Shown here: positions 20,412 to 31,477 of the stretch, in pieces
Numbering within the stretch: the first letter of the stretch is position 1
Layout: the number at the start of each line of letters is the position of its first letter
Assembly: GCA_944739405.2 (NCBI GenBank)
Contig: OX123209.2
Location: forward strand, 8,811,217-8,875,216
Source: Euclidia mi
Lineage: Eukaryota > Arthropoda > Insecta > Lepidoptera > Erebidae
Length of the DNA: 64,000 bases
Reading direction: 5' to 3'
Made by a program: the position numbers and the translations under genes
The notes under the pieces: model-generated
Databases searched by the model: none
Told to the model about the DNA's origin: nothing
The model's input: the letters and a program-made list of their open reading frames with translations, nothing else

Positions 20412-20640
20412 CCGTGTGGTGACGGATTAAGAATACGCAATGTCACCACCCCATATCATCCCATGGGTGTCGTAAGAGTCGACAGAAGGAGCATATTATG
20501 CAGAGAACAACACTGCAAGAGAAGGAAAACTTGATAAAAACCCTATACCAACCCGTTTGGCCAGCGTGTTATAGTAGGCCAATTCCTCCTTTCAAAGGAG
20601 AGGCCTAGTCCAGCAGTGGACTATGATGATAGTATAGAAA
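20412..20640 (+). mobile_element. SINE-like repeat with shared GTCACCACCCC module
   Basis: GTCACCACCCCATATC, then GGGTGTCGTAAGAGTCGAC, then an RTE-like tail, AGGAGAGGCCTAGTCCAGC ... CTATGATGATAG. The first module also begins the SINE at 31478-31887 (minus) and occurs at about 51810-51880 (minus), joined to different 3' bodies. Confidence 0.6.
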
Positions 20641-21190
20641 CGTTGATCAATTATATAATTAAATTAAAAAATATTTAGTAGACAATCTTGACCGGTGTTG
20701 CTTGATTGTACAATGGTACGTTGTTGGCTGATTTTGTACAATGGTATGTAGAAAAAATTTTCGTGTGGCTTCGACCAAGTGTTCATAGAGACCCAACGCA
20801 CTTTTCATGTCTACAATAACACCGATAAAGAAGTTTTTCAGCGGGACGTTCTTAATAATTCTCCTGACGGAATTTTCAATGTTTTGAAATAATCGTATGT
20901 ACTATCAAAAAATGCTTTTATGAGGGTAATATTTTCAGGAGACAGCCTTTTTTCAGCCTGGTGGACGAATCGAGTGGCTATTAAAAATATCAAAAACATA
21001 ATTTATTATTTTAATCAAATTTACAGTGCCACCACAGTTTGCAAAAGCTTTTAGTTTCAATTTATCCCGGCAAAATTCGAGATCATCTGCAACACAATTG
21101 CTTAATAATTGTGTTTCAAGCTTCACTTTATTTTTTTTGTTTTGCAAATAAAATATGGGACTTTCTTTTTTATTCTGATCGCCAGGTGAA
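20641..21190. other. No recognised gene
   Basis: AT-rich with short frames only. A direct echo, TGTACAATGGTACGTTG and TGTACAATGGTATGTAG, is at about 20710 and 20738. No further structure was found. Confidence 0.4.
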
Positions 21191-21208
21191 GACCTTTCTC
21201 TTCCTGTA

Positions 21209-22080
21209 ATCTATACATATTATAAAACAAAGTCCCCCGCCACGTCTGTCTGTCTGTCTGTTCGCTCAAAACTCGAAAAGTACTGGACAATTTTTTATAC
21301 AGTTTTCAACAACATCGAGAGTGATCCCTGAGGAAGGTTTCAGTGTATAATAAGTTTAGGTTTTGTGCAAACAGACCATATTACGACGATATTAGTTCAA
21401 CGCGCCGGCAAAAATTAAGGCGATCGGAAGGTTTCCTCGAAAACACTGCCAAAACCTTTTGAGTTATAACAGAACAATGTATGATGGGATTGTACCTCTT
21501 TAATCTATATATATAAAATTCTCATGTCATGGTGTTAGTTAAAATACTCCTCCGAAACGGCTGGACCGATTTGTATGAAATTTTGTATGTATATTCGGTA
21601 GGCCTGAGAATCGGTCGTAATCTATTTTTCAAACTTCCAAGTCATAAGGGTGGCCAGCCCAAAAAATATTTTATTTTTGAACATTTTTTTTATATTTTTA
21701 TTATTTTTATGATATGGCAGTATAAAATACATACAACTCTTAATCTTCACCCCTTTATCACCAACTTCTTTTTTTTATAGCCATATTAGTAATTTCATCT
21801 TATCACTAGATCAATCCTGTTGGCCACGCCACGCGCATACCGAAGTAAAAAAAATCGTTTTTCAGTGTTAGTACAATACTCCTCCGAAACGGCTGAACCG
21901 AGTTGTATGAAATTTTAAACTTATATACTTTAGGTCTGAGAATCGGCCGCAGTTTAGTTTTTAAACCCCTAAGTAAAAAGGACGGGCCAACCCAAACATA
22001 TATTTTTGAAGTTATGCTTCTTTGAAAAGGCGCGTTATGAAAGAATGATGAGAGTCACATTTTACGATGCGCATGTGTGA
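21209..22080 (+). mobile_element. Helitron 5'-end cluster
   Basis: TCTATACATATTATAAAAC (about 21209), followed by (CTGT)n and AAAACTCGAAAAGTACTGG, and TCTATATATATAAAATTCTC (about 21502), followed by ACTCCTCCGAAACGGCTGGA and GAGAATCGG, are typical Helitron 5' ends, which start with TC and need no target duplication. A further partial copy of the second type (ACTCCTCCGAAACGGCTGAA) is at about 21877. No 3' CTRR hairpin was assigned, so element limits are uncertain. Confidence 0.6.
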
Positions 22081-22122
22081 CACAAAATTCTCACGGGGAA
22101 AGTTTTTAGTATCTACATTCAC

Positions 22123-22340
22123 AAGATGGCGGACGAGACTTTTTTAATAAAATGAATATGGGTATCATTTTCGGGGTTTTCATGGATTCTGATCACGAAA
22201 ATGACATCTAATTGGGACTCCAAGATGGCGGACGGGAAATTTTTAATAAAATTAATATGGGTATCATTTTCGGGGTTTTCATGGATTCTGATCACGAAAA
22301 TGACATCTATTTGGGAATCCAAGATGGCGGACGGGACATT
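22123..22340. repeat. 99-bp tandem repeat (two full units plus a start)
   Basis: AAGATGGCGGACG begins at 22123, 22222 and 22321, exactly 99 bp apart. The units share GGTATCATTTTCGGGG and ATGGATTCTGATCACG. The open frames seen in both strands are by-products of this repeat. Confidence 0.9.
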
Positions 22341-22346
22341 AGTAGT

Positions 22347-22442
22347 ATATTATTGGGTATTCTATACCACTATTGGCAAGTTGCGAGGCGAGTAGGCGCA
22401 CTCGCCTCGCAGCCGATAGTTGTATAGAACGCCCAATAATAT
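22347..22442. repeat. 96-bp imperfect hairpin
   Basis: Arms ATATTATTGGGTATTCTATA and TATAGAACGCCCAATAATAT enclose GCGAGGCGAGT / ACTCGCCTCGC. A third related end (reading CATTCTATAGCACTATC on minus) lies near 22560-22580, so this may be a foldback or MITE end cluster. Confidence 0.7.
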
Positions 22443-22709
22443 AAGTATGATCGCCTCGAATATCACATGCCTGTATTACTGTACACCGATCGTTTTCAAT
22501 CACTTGTTGGTATTACTTACTGTACTCGACCACTTTTCATGCAAGTACACCTCACTCGGGATAGTGCTATAGAATGCGTAATTATGATCTAAACTGTATT
22601 TGACGTACGTCCATTAATGTACTAACTTCAGAATAGTGCACTACTTACCTATAGCAACGATTCGATGATTAGAACGCGATTCAACGACTGTGTTAGATCG
22701 TCGAATGGA

Positions 22710-22990
22710 CTTTGATATTAGAATAGAATAAGAATAGAATAGAATAATCTTTTATTTTCAAGAATATGGTTTTACATAGATGTTATCAATTTCAGGTACA
22801 GCATATTCTGCCATTATGGCGTGTAAATATTACAGTCATTAATTAAAGGAAAGTTTAAAACAATGGTATTAATAATTACAATATAATAAGCAATAATGAA
22901 TCCTTATACAGGTAATTCTCATGTTATGTCAGTGTTTCAAGTTATCAAGGTAGTATGTAAATAATAAGACGAATGTAAATAATAAGCAAT
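22710..22990 (-). repeat. Probable LINE 3' end with (ATTCT)n tail
   Basis: On the minus strand AAATAAAAGATT is followed by (ATTCT)n at 22711-22757, the form of a LINE or SINE 3' end with a simple-repeat tail. No coding part was recognised. Confidence 0.4.
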
Positions 22991-23005
22991 TAAAACATAG
23001 TTTAT

Positions 23006-24175
23006 TTATTTATCATATAATCTCGGTTTGTCGGGGAACAATATGTCAGTCGAACGCACAAATTCTTGTAGTTTTCGCCACTGCGGTGAATCCGTATCCG
23101 TCTGAAACTTGATTCGAACGAGCGCCTTTCGCCACAGCTCTAGATATTCGGTGGTGCGGGCGTCGTCAGCCTTGTATACCTTGCAGTCTATGTAGTACTC
23201 GCCGTTGGTGCTCGCCGTGCGCCGCTCGCAACCGTTGGCCACGCGGTTCACAAAGTATGATGACAGACATGTAATTTTGCCGGATGAGCCTTCCTCGAAC
23301 TCAACGTCAGAGCCGTGTCTCTTACTGATTCCGAATAAATCGCTATCAGCCGAAGCCATTTTACTGAAACAATTGAGAAAACAGCGATTATTTCATTTAG
23401 TCAGATAATTAAGAAGCCTGAAACTTTTAAGAATTAAGTCCAATAACGGTTAATACATTGTTCTCAACAACTGTGACTGATAATTTTAAACAATAGATGA
23501 AGACAAATTTGCTGGCTATACCTACTTATGTCTACATATTAGACTACTAACACAGACAAAACTCTTATTAACTCGTAATTATGTTTATAGGTAAGTTTAT
23601 CAAACGGAAATAAATATCTAATCAAATAGAATTCTTTATCGGAACAGGCAGTTAAGTAACGTTATTGATTTGATGTGCCAAATTTCGGTAACTAACTTTA
23701 TCTTTATCGTAAGACACAAAGATTAAAATATTCCTGAAACAATATTATACCTTGACGAGATGTTGACGAAGTCTGCGACTTGCGTTTCCCACTGTTGTTT
23801 GCCGAGGATTTGCGACCGACTTTTGTCTTCTGTTCAGCGGTTACAGTCGGCTGATAGTATTCTAGCTCAGAGTCAGACCTGAAATGAGCACATAAAATAT
23901 TTGATTACTATATTACGATACGAACGGCTTGGCAGTTTGGGCGTTTCAATTATTGAAATGTTTTAAACTTACATTTTACATTAATTAAACACGTTGACGA
24001 CTCGATGACGACAGATGCAGCGAGTGACCGGCACAGGCAGAGTTGGCAGCGTCGACTTCTTCACGACAGTGGGACAGCGACCGACCGTAGACTGCACTTG
24101 TTGATGTTTATTAGCACTAACCGACTCGAACAAAAACTTTGTGCCGAAACGTCAAAAGCATATAGTTTATAAATC
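23006..24175 (-). CDS. Candidate three-exon gene of unknown function
   Basis: The last exon (23006-23372) holds a 117-codon frame starting MASADSDLFGISKRHG and containing EYLELWRKALVRIKF, which looks like real protein but which I do not recognise. An upstream exon (23751-23878) has a perfect acceptor and donor (TTTCAG before, AAG then GTATAA after). A first exon ends AAAAT then GTAAGT near 23972, so a start codon would be split by the intron and give MSDSELEYYQPTVTAEQ. However, joining exons two and three leaves the 117-codon frame out of phase, so either exon two is a leader or there is an indel. TTTATAAAC near 24167 could be a TATA box. Host gene or element gene is undecided. Confidence 0.35.
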
Positions 24176-24179
24176 AGAG

Positions 24180-25010
24180 ACTAATGATAATTCACTATAT
24201 AAAAAATCACTATAATTGGTTAGCTAATAATGCATTAAGTAACTTTTTGGCTGGCCGTGTTATAACACGGAAAATGAAGAGTAAGGTATTTAGACATCGT
24301 CGATTTCCGATGCAGCTATTTAACTTAAGGTTGACATCAACTCATGTATGCTTACCCAATCATCAACTTATGAATATCGTGAAGGTATATAGATCAACTG
24401 TATATTATATTGGAGATAAATATTAATAAGAATTTAATTTTTAAGTATCCAATCTTAATAATTAATTGGAACTATTATGTATATCTGAGTAAAACACAGA
24501 ACCCCGAATTGCATCGTGCTCATTAAAATTATAAAAAAGATCGATACTTAGTAGATGGAATTTTATCACACTATTCTGAAACAAAATAAAAGAGAATGCG
24601 TGCCAACCCTAGCTAAAATAGCTGATTGCTGTGAACGTGTCTTAGTAGGCGAATGACGACATAAAGTAGTTATGCTGACTATACATGGAATATTTTTCTG
24701 TAATAACTTACTAACAAATAAATATTATGATGAAATATTTTATTGGTGTATTTGATAAAAGGTCGTATGTAATTATAATTTTAAAGCCGCTCACGTTTTT
24801 ACAGCAATTACTAGTAAAAGGTGCAACGTTTAAAAGTCGAAATCTAAGAAATAAATTATTAATATATTACCTCAGATATACGAAGGAGTACAAATAATTT
24901 TACTTGATTATTGCGAAAATACCAATTTAATATCCACAGCTTCTATATTTTTACATACATAATAAAAGTTAGTCTCTCGCTTCGAAACATTTGTGAGCGA
25001 AATCGGTCGA
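24180..25010. other. No recognised gene
   Basis: AT-rich DNA. The only frame of note (24184-24426, plus) shows no family resemblance. No repeats were recognised. Confidence 0.4.
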
Positions 25011-25014
25011 CACA

Positions 25015-25620
25015 TTTATTCTACAGGTAATTATTCAATCCCTTTGTCGAGATAATTGTTATATTATTACAGTTCATACTTACCTATAAGTTAATATTCT
25101 TATTTTCAGAAATATTTTACTGCAATACATCGATAAGAAGAAGAAGATCCCCAGAAGAAGTGACCATAAAACTAGTCAACGTGATCTGTCCGAGTTTCCA
25201 AATTATTACCACATACTTATTGGAAATAAGAACAGATTATATATTTATTCTACAGGTAATTCATCAATCTTATGCATTTGCTTTTGCAAATTTGTGTTAT
25301 TATGTACGAACTGCACGTAAGTAGTAGTTGTTTAAGCGGCCGTATTGCCGTTTTACACTGCGCTGAGGGTTTTCGGTTCGATTCCCGCGCGAGATAATAC
25401 TTTATATTATCCGAAAATTGTGTTCATCCTGGGTGTTCTTTGCATTCGTTTAATTTATGTTTGTTAAGAGACATAGAATTTATTCCTAGTTAAATTATTA
25501 ACTGTTTTATACTTATATATGAATATTTCTTTTTCAGAAATACTTTTATACCTACAATATCTCGATAAGATCATGAAGAAGTGACGATATAACGTAACTT
25601 GTTCAAGTTTCAAAAATTGA
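25015..25620 (+). repeat. Tandemly duplicated exon-like unit before a Polinton-type gene
   Basis: TTTATTCTACAG then GTAATT occurs at 25015-25032 and 25244-25261. (T)TTTCAG then AAATA occurs at 25105-25114 and 25533-25542, followed by similar text (CGATAAGA ... GAAGAAGTGAC). The middle unit, 25110-25255, is bounded by an acceptor and a donor and looks like a 146-bp exon. The second copy is split by a tRNA-like SINE (about 25330-25490). Confidence 0.5.
25330..25490 (+). mobile_element. tRNA-derived SINE fragment
   Basis: TTTAAGCGGCCGTATTGCCG and, further on, GGTTCGATTCCCGC (B box) form a SINE head, followed by a short body. It falls in the intron-like part of the duplicated unit. Confidence 0.55.
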
Positions 25621-25761
25621 ATGCCGGCTACATTATATGCTTTTGATTGTCTATTTAACTGATTTACCTACCAATTAAGATCTAGTATAAAATAGTATAT
25701 GTAAGTATAAATAATTGTATTCATTTGGTGTCTCTATATTGTGTGAATTAATTTAATAACA

Positions 25762-26582
25762 ATGCCTCACTGTTCTGTTTGTAACATATTTGTAGATAAT
25801 CGTCGTTAGTCGGGTCACTTACGTAGTAATGTTTATAAAAATTATAGCTCAACTTCTGTGAAAGACAACATTTCAATTATTCAATCTACGTTTAAGAAAC
25901 GAATTGTAAGTTACAAGATCCTTGCCAATAGCGAACAAAAGATAGCTTTCCTGAAATGTTTCTTAATAGTATTAGTAAACAAGTTAAAAATCTAATAGAT
26001 CAATCGCTAGAGAAACATACATCTATCAAAGTAAACTTCGAATTATTTTCTTATTTTCTCAAGTTTAAAAATGATCAACGTGAAGTTAAATCATTTTCCA
26101 CAAAAAATATTGTTGTACATGTTAATTACGATTTTGATTCAATCTATAAATCAACTATAGATATATTGTTAAAAAAAATTGAAGAATTTCAGGAAAGGGA
26201 TAGCGGTTGGACATTTTTGTGTAATTCACATCTAGAAACAAATATCAATAAGTATCAACCTCTCGGTGGATCAAAATTTATAGCTTTGCCAAAATGTATA
26301 AAAAACAAAAGAGCTTGTTTGAATATTCGAAACACAGATGAGTATTGTTTTTTATGGTGCGTCGTGGCGGCTTTGTACCCCACCACCTGGCATCCCGATA
26401 GAATTTCGTCTTATCCTCGCTTCCAAGATGTTTTGAATGTTGGTGATTTGTCATTTCCAATCATATTTTCGGACATTGCTGTCTTTGAGAGAAATAATCC
26501 CTTTCTAAATATATTCGTTAATGGTTTGACGAATGAAAAAACAGTAAAAGGCCCTTTGTATCAGTCGAGGAATAACATTTAA
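25762..26582 (+). pseudogene. Polinton/adintovirus-type PolB-associated protein, N-terminal part
   Basis: ATG at 25762 starts MPHCSVCNIFVDNRR, then TAG, SGHLRSN, a C2H2-like head. A 1-nt frame change near 25965 leads into an open frame from 25956 with DSGWTFLCNSHLETNINKY, IALPKCIKNKRACLNIRN, EYCFLWCVVAALYP and SFPIIFSDIAVFERNN. I know this order from arthropod and cnidarian proteins that carry a family B DNA polymerase further on, in Polinton/Maverick and adintovirus-like elements. The polymerase part is absent: the frame ends at 26582. Assignment is from recall of the family pattern. Confidence 0.5.
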
Positions 26583-26665
26583 CAACAAATACCCTACGGT
26601 ACTAGTTGCTTGCTGCTGTTGGGGCATAGCATGCACCTTGACCGTTGGTGTAAGTCCAGTCACAG

Positions 26666-26872
26666 TTACAATTTCATTTTGGATTTCTTTGCACCTCTCG
26701 AACAACGTCTACATAGAATGTATATACCAAGAGTCATTGCTATAATTGCAAAAGCCAACAATATCCATGTGAGAGTATAGATTTTATCGTTTAACACATT
26801 GTTAATCACCGTTTCGTTAATGACATGTTGATTTTCCTCGGCATTACTTTGACGATTTTCCATTTTATACAA
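26666..26872 (-). CDS. Small predicted membrane protein, unknown
   Basis: 68 codons: an Asn-rich head (ENQHVINETVINNVLN), one strong membrane helix (LTWILLAFAIIAMTLGIYIL) and a basic tail (CRRCSRGAKKSKMKL). It lies on the same strand as, and about 270 nt beyond, the gypsy pol end at 27141, where an env-like or accessory frame would sit. No signal peptide is visible. It could equally be a chance frame. Confidence 0.3.
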   Translation of the reverse strand: MYKMENRQSNAEENQHVINETVINNVLNDKIYTLTWILLAFAIIAMTLGIYILCRRCSRGAKKSKMKL

Positions 26873-27129
26873 AGGAAAATAAGAAATATATAATATCTAT
26901 GTATAATTATATGTGTATTCGTGAATACACGGTGATACAGAATGAGAAAAGAATTTTACTTAGTACATTACATCAATAACTGTAATTTATAATTTCATCA
27001 CGTAGTTGCAAGTAGTACATTATAAAAATGCTTATTTAAGACGAAGCTAACCTAGTTACCAATATTGCTTCATACTAATGTAATAAACATGGGTGACGCA
27101 CGTACCTAAAAAAATGTTTAACGTTGTTA

Positions 27130-28988
27130 CTATGCAAATCTTAAGTAAACCTAATTGGTTTTTTAACAATTCTCCCACAAGTTGTGCGTTTCGGGATTGC
27201 GTCATCCTCGTTTATCGGCTCCTCGTTCAATACATAAGCAGGTTTTAACCTATCTATGGATATAGGACATAATCTATGTCCAATTTTTATGACATACACT
27301 TTACCTTTACGTTCTACTACTGGGTTAGGGTCCATCATATGGTGGTTGTAAGGAACGACGCACAGTGTCGTTGCGCACAAACACCATTTGACATTTGTCT
27401 AGATCGGGATGAGTAAACAAGGACTGCGACGTTCAGTGAGCAGTAGGCTTCGGACGTAGACTGCCTATGACCTTTTTTAACCTATCTACATACTCACTAT
27501 CTGATATACTTGAACTTACCTCGTCATAGAAATCGCCAGGTAACCTTAAGTTCCTCCCGTACGTTAGCTCTGCTGCGCTCACTCCGGTGTCGGTACGTGC
27601 CGCTGCTCGTAAACCTAGTAAGGCTGCAGGGAGCTCCTGGACCCATGATGTGTTGCAGTTTAAACGTGCCATAAGAGCCACTTTGAGTGCTCTATGCCAG
27701 CGTTCTACCATGCCGTTACTGATGGGGTGATAGGGTGTTGTCCTAATTTTTTTGATCCCTAAGTATTTCATAAGTTGACTGAATAAGGTGCTCTCAAAGT
27801 GCCTGCCCTGATCGCTAGTAAGCTTAACAGGACAACCAAAGCGAGCTATCCAACCTCTGAACACTATCTCGGCTACTGTCTCTGCCGATATATCGCGGGA
27901 TGGAAATGCCTCCGGCCATCCGGTGAATCGGTCAATCATAGTGATGCAATACCTGTACCCGTCTGATGTTATGGGTAGAGGTCCAACTATATCTATATGC
28001 ACATGTTCAAATCTATTTTCCTTAGGAAATGCGCCTAATTCCGATTTATTATGCCTATTAACTTTTACACGCTGACATTGAATGCATGATCTAGTCCATA
28101 CGCCTACATCTTTAAAAACATAACCAATCCGGGTTATTACGGCTTCGGCTGTCCTTTGACTTGCTTCTTTCACGCTTTTTACGCTGTGTGGGATTCCTAG
28201 TCTGCTGCCTATACTGCTGGTCCGCTCTACTCCTGCGGCTCAAATTCTGCACTTCCTGGGTCAGCTTAGCAACCTGGGATGCGATTTCCGATTGCCACAA
28301 GGAGCTAGCACTGCATACCTCAGCCACGTCGATAGGTCGCGTCGTCTCCATAATCTTGTCCGCTACGACAGCTAGGCTCTCCAAATCCTTGACTTCGGAA
28401 CGGCTAGAACAGCTCGTACAGAAGATGATAGATGGCTCGACCACATAATCTTGAGTGTCTCATCGGGGATCTTATTACGCGCTAGGTCTCTCATGCGGCG
28501 TAATAATTGCGAAGGCTTCTGGCTGCCGAGCTCCATTTCGCTTAACAGCTTTTGAAATTGGCGGGCTTCACTCTCTTCAAATACTTGTAAAAGCCGCTCT
28601 TTCAAACTGGCGTACTTGTTTTCAGCTGGTGGGTCCAGTAACAAGTCGCTAACCTGTTCAATTGCATTCTTGCTCAATTTGGTGATGGCTAGATTCTGCT
28701 TCGCTGCATCACTGAGTTTTTCGCAAATACTGTGGCCTCGAACTGTACGAATCAAAGGCGTGGTTTATCAACCCAAAACTCAGGAATTCTCGACGATACC
28801 GTCACTGAGGCTAAGGTGACGTCTCCACTACATGCCTCAGTTTTCGCGATGTCCATGGCCTGCGAAGGAACGGGCGCCGCTTGCGCAGGAAACATTATTC
28901 CACGAATTGAGTCGCGACGACCACACACGAACCGTAGCTAATCCCTCCAAATACGGACTAAACTATTAATGTTCACAGGGGTCCCCAA
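27130..28988 (-). mobile_element. Gypsy (CsRn1-type) element 1, internally deleted
   Basis: Minus-strand order is LTR, primer site, gag, integrase, pol end. Gag starts at ATG 28895 and has IPEFWVDKPRL, then TGA where Trp is expected. A second frame gives LSEMELGSQKPSQLLRRMRD, and the third ends RNNPDWLCF. That end runs straight into integrase (DVGVWTRSCIQCQRVKV, from 28173), so the rest of gag, protease, RT and RNase H are missing. Integrase shows HIDIVGPLP, RFGCPVKLTSDQGRHF and TPYHPISNGMVERWHRALK, with its catalytic residues. The last part (27141-27380) is frameshifted and ends TTCGRIVKKPIRFT. No 3' LTR was found. Confidence 0.8.
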
Positions 28989-29223
28989 TGTAAGTGTATG
29001 CTCTGGCTACACTTAACTTATTATTTGCGTTGCGTTACTAAGTCCAAGGCCTAATATGTACTGAGTAGAGGGATGAGAGAAATAAAAGATGGTATTGCAC
29101 AGTAGGTATGTATATTCCCCTACGTGCGTCTATGGCTCGGTGTTACAAGTGACTGTCTGACTGGCTGTACAAAACTAACTCTCTCGGCGCCAAACTACTA
29201 AATCAGCATTATGTGTCCCTACA
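28989..29223 (-). repeat. 5' LTR of gypsy element 1
   Basis: In the element's orientation the 235-bp stretch starts TGTAGGGACAC and ends CACTTACA, giving TGTA...TACA ends. Just inside it lies TTGGGGACCCC, in the primer-binding position. Only one copy is present, so this is inferred from the ends and position. Confidence 0.5.
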
Positions 29224-30895
29224 AAGTTAAAAATGTTTAGACTAGCTGCAAGCGATACATAACCATTCGTTCATGTATAATTGTATTGCCGCGGTCTGTT
29301 CTAACTTACGTTATACGTTATACCTTACTTCTTAAGTAGGTAATTTTTTTTTTATTGAATACAATTATTTATTATAATTAATTATGGTACACTTACTCAA
29401 TAGCTGAAATACCACTTATTTCGATATTAGATAATGGAGTAAAGGACGCGTGACCAAGCTTTTCACTACCGTCACCTGTTTTCTGCTTTTCATTTAGTTG
29501 CCTGAAAATGACACAATATTCTCATCTACATATTTACTTTATTTTCAGTTCCACTTCAATCGCCTGTATTTTTTAGTTGTTCCTGGATATAATAAAAGCT
29601 ACTGGACCACTTTCGATGATATCGTTACTTTTCTCTAACGTAAAATAAATGAGAGCAAATAAAAAAAAGAATAGTAACAAACTGTTTACTAGTTTCGATG
29701 AACAAATATATATATTACACAACACGGTCTATAATATTTTGCATATTTGTTTGCGTAACTTTAAATTATCATATAAATATTTAGTATTTCCAAAAATACA
29801 TAGATTTATACGCGTCTAATTAATGTGTGGCGTATGTATATAAGTTCGCGACCCTACGTATATGCAGCCCTAAAGTTATGTAAATGTTTTACTGTGATTG
29901 CCCATTTTTATATATAACTTTGCGTAAATACAGTACGTATTTCTGAGCGAGAGAAAAGCACAGAACCGTCGCTGGCTGTAGTCACGGGTGTACTGGCGGG
30001 TCGAGCGGGGCAGGCGCGTAAGGCTCGGACACCGCCCGGAAGCATATTTATAACATTTAACTGACTAAAAAATTATTTAGGAAAGATATCGATAAAATGG
30101 CAAGTACAAATCTAGATTTAGTCAAAAGCTATAGAATAAAACAAATTTCGGGTTGATATTCATAAAAGTTTCAAAGATGTCGAAATTTAAAAAATTCAGA
30201 AAGCATATTTTAGAAAAATGAATCTATCGAGCCTTTTTTAGTAATTGTGTTTACGCTGAAATACAAACTTTACTAAAGAGCTGAAAAAATCGAATAGAAT
30301 AAAATCACAGCTCAGGTAATAGTAGAAGTATTTTATTTCGTTTTTCAAAAATGGTGCATTTTGAGCCCATAGCGCCTTAAGGTAATCAGCAGTTGTTTTG
30401 TTCGAAGCTGTGCGCACTAGTTGATACCAATCTCTAGGTAGGTGAATATCCTATACTGGTGTGTGTGTTTTTTTACGCTCAATCAATGCATTTTGTTTCT
30501 TTTCATGAATTTTTGCATGCAGAACATTGCACTGATGACGATTTTGAACTTTCACCAATTTTAGAGGTTCATAGCCAAAAAAATTAAGAAAAGTCAAGAA
30601 GATGATGATTCACAAGATGAAAATGAAGTAAAATTTTATTCAATTATATGCAATCGATTATTATGAGTGATTACAAAAAGAATATGCTTTAATACATTGC
30701 TGGTCATTTTGTGAACAAAATGTCAAATAAGATAACGTGTCAACGTACGTTTACGTGTTGACAGGGGAGCCTTAAAACCCGATTCTAGATTTTCTTTCGA
30801 GGTAAGAAGTAGCAAACAGTGACACACTAGCAAAAACGATATTTTATCAATAGCAACTGTTTGTTGCCAAATTAAAGCATTTGTTTTCTCCAGCC
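29224..30895. other. No recognised gene
   Basis: Mostly AT-rich. A short GC-richer island (about 29945-30045) stands out. A plus-strand exon-like piece (30518-30630) begins after TTTGCATGCAG and ends in GAA then GTAAAA, with an acidic stretch (QEDDDSQDENE), but its frame is interrupted. Nothing can be assigned. Confidence 0.4.
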
Positions 30896-30899
30896 CACC

Positions 30900-31083
30900 C
30901 GTTAGGCCGTTACAATCTGTAAATGATGAAGAGCCACACGAATTACAATTGGTGAAAGCGTTGGCAAATTCATATCTGAATTTAAAAATATTTCATCAAA
31001 CGAAATTAAATTCGTTACGAAATTTCGGCAATGAAATAGGACTTAGACAGAAACTTAATAAAACAATTATATTTAGTCATGTT
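30900..31083 (+). pseudogene. Possible transposase C-terminal relic
   Basis: A plus-strand frame reads ELQLVKALANSYLNLKIFHQ, then IGLRQKLNKTIIFSH and stop. A C-terminal pattern of a helical run followed by RQKLTK-like residues recurs in several arthropod transposon proteins. Similarity is weak and only about 60 codons exist. Confidence 0.25.
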
Positions 31084-31261
31084 TGAAAATTAGTAATTTG
31101 TTATTAAGGTTTAAAATAATTACAGGCATGGCTGTCCGAGGTAAATATGCTGATCCGCAGATTTGCACGGTTTACGACGTAAGTCAAAATAACCCTTTTC
31201 AGAGCATACTGCCAGTCTTTTTACACGTGCAGTCTGTGGGTCAGGTATACGCTGAGTTGAT

Positions 31262-31409
31262 ACAGCGCCCTGCGTGTCCAGTATAACAATGTATTCAGGA
31301 TGCTGTTGGGTCTACCACGCTATTGTAGCGCTTCCGGGATGTTCACCGAGGCCAGGGTTGATAGTTTCCATGCAATTATACGGAAACGGTGCGCTTCTAT
31401 TCTAGGTAG
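31262..31409 (+). pseudogene. LINE RT C-terminal fragment
   Basis: Reads LRVQYNNVFRMLLGLPRYCS, then SGMFTEARVDSFHAIIRKRC, a block common at the C terminus of lepidopteran LINE reverse transcriptases. It is cut at both ends; the 3' side runs into a palindrome. Confidence 0.7.
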
Positions 31410-31455
31410 AAGGTATTCTAGGTGCTAGCTTGGGAGCTAGCACCTAGAATACCTT
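31410..31455. repeat. Palindrome with 21-bp perfect arms
   Basis: AAGGTATTCTAGGTGCTAGCT, four bases (TGGG), then its exact inverse. It abuts the LINE fragment and precedes the SINE target site. Confidence 0.9.
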
Positions 31456-31477
31456 ATATTATACCAGCATCCTGAGT

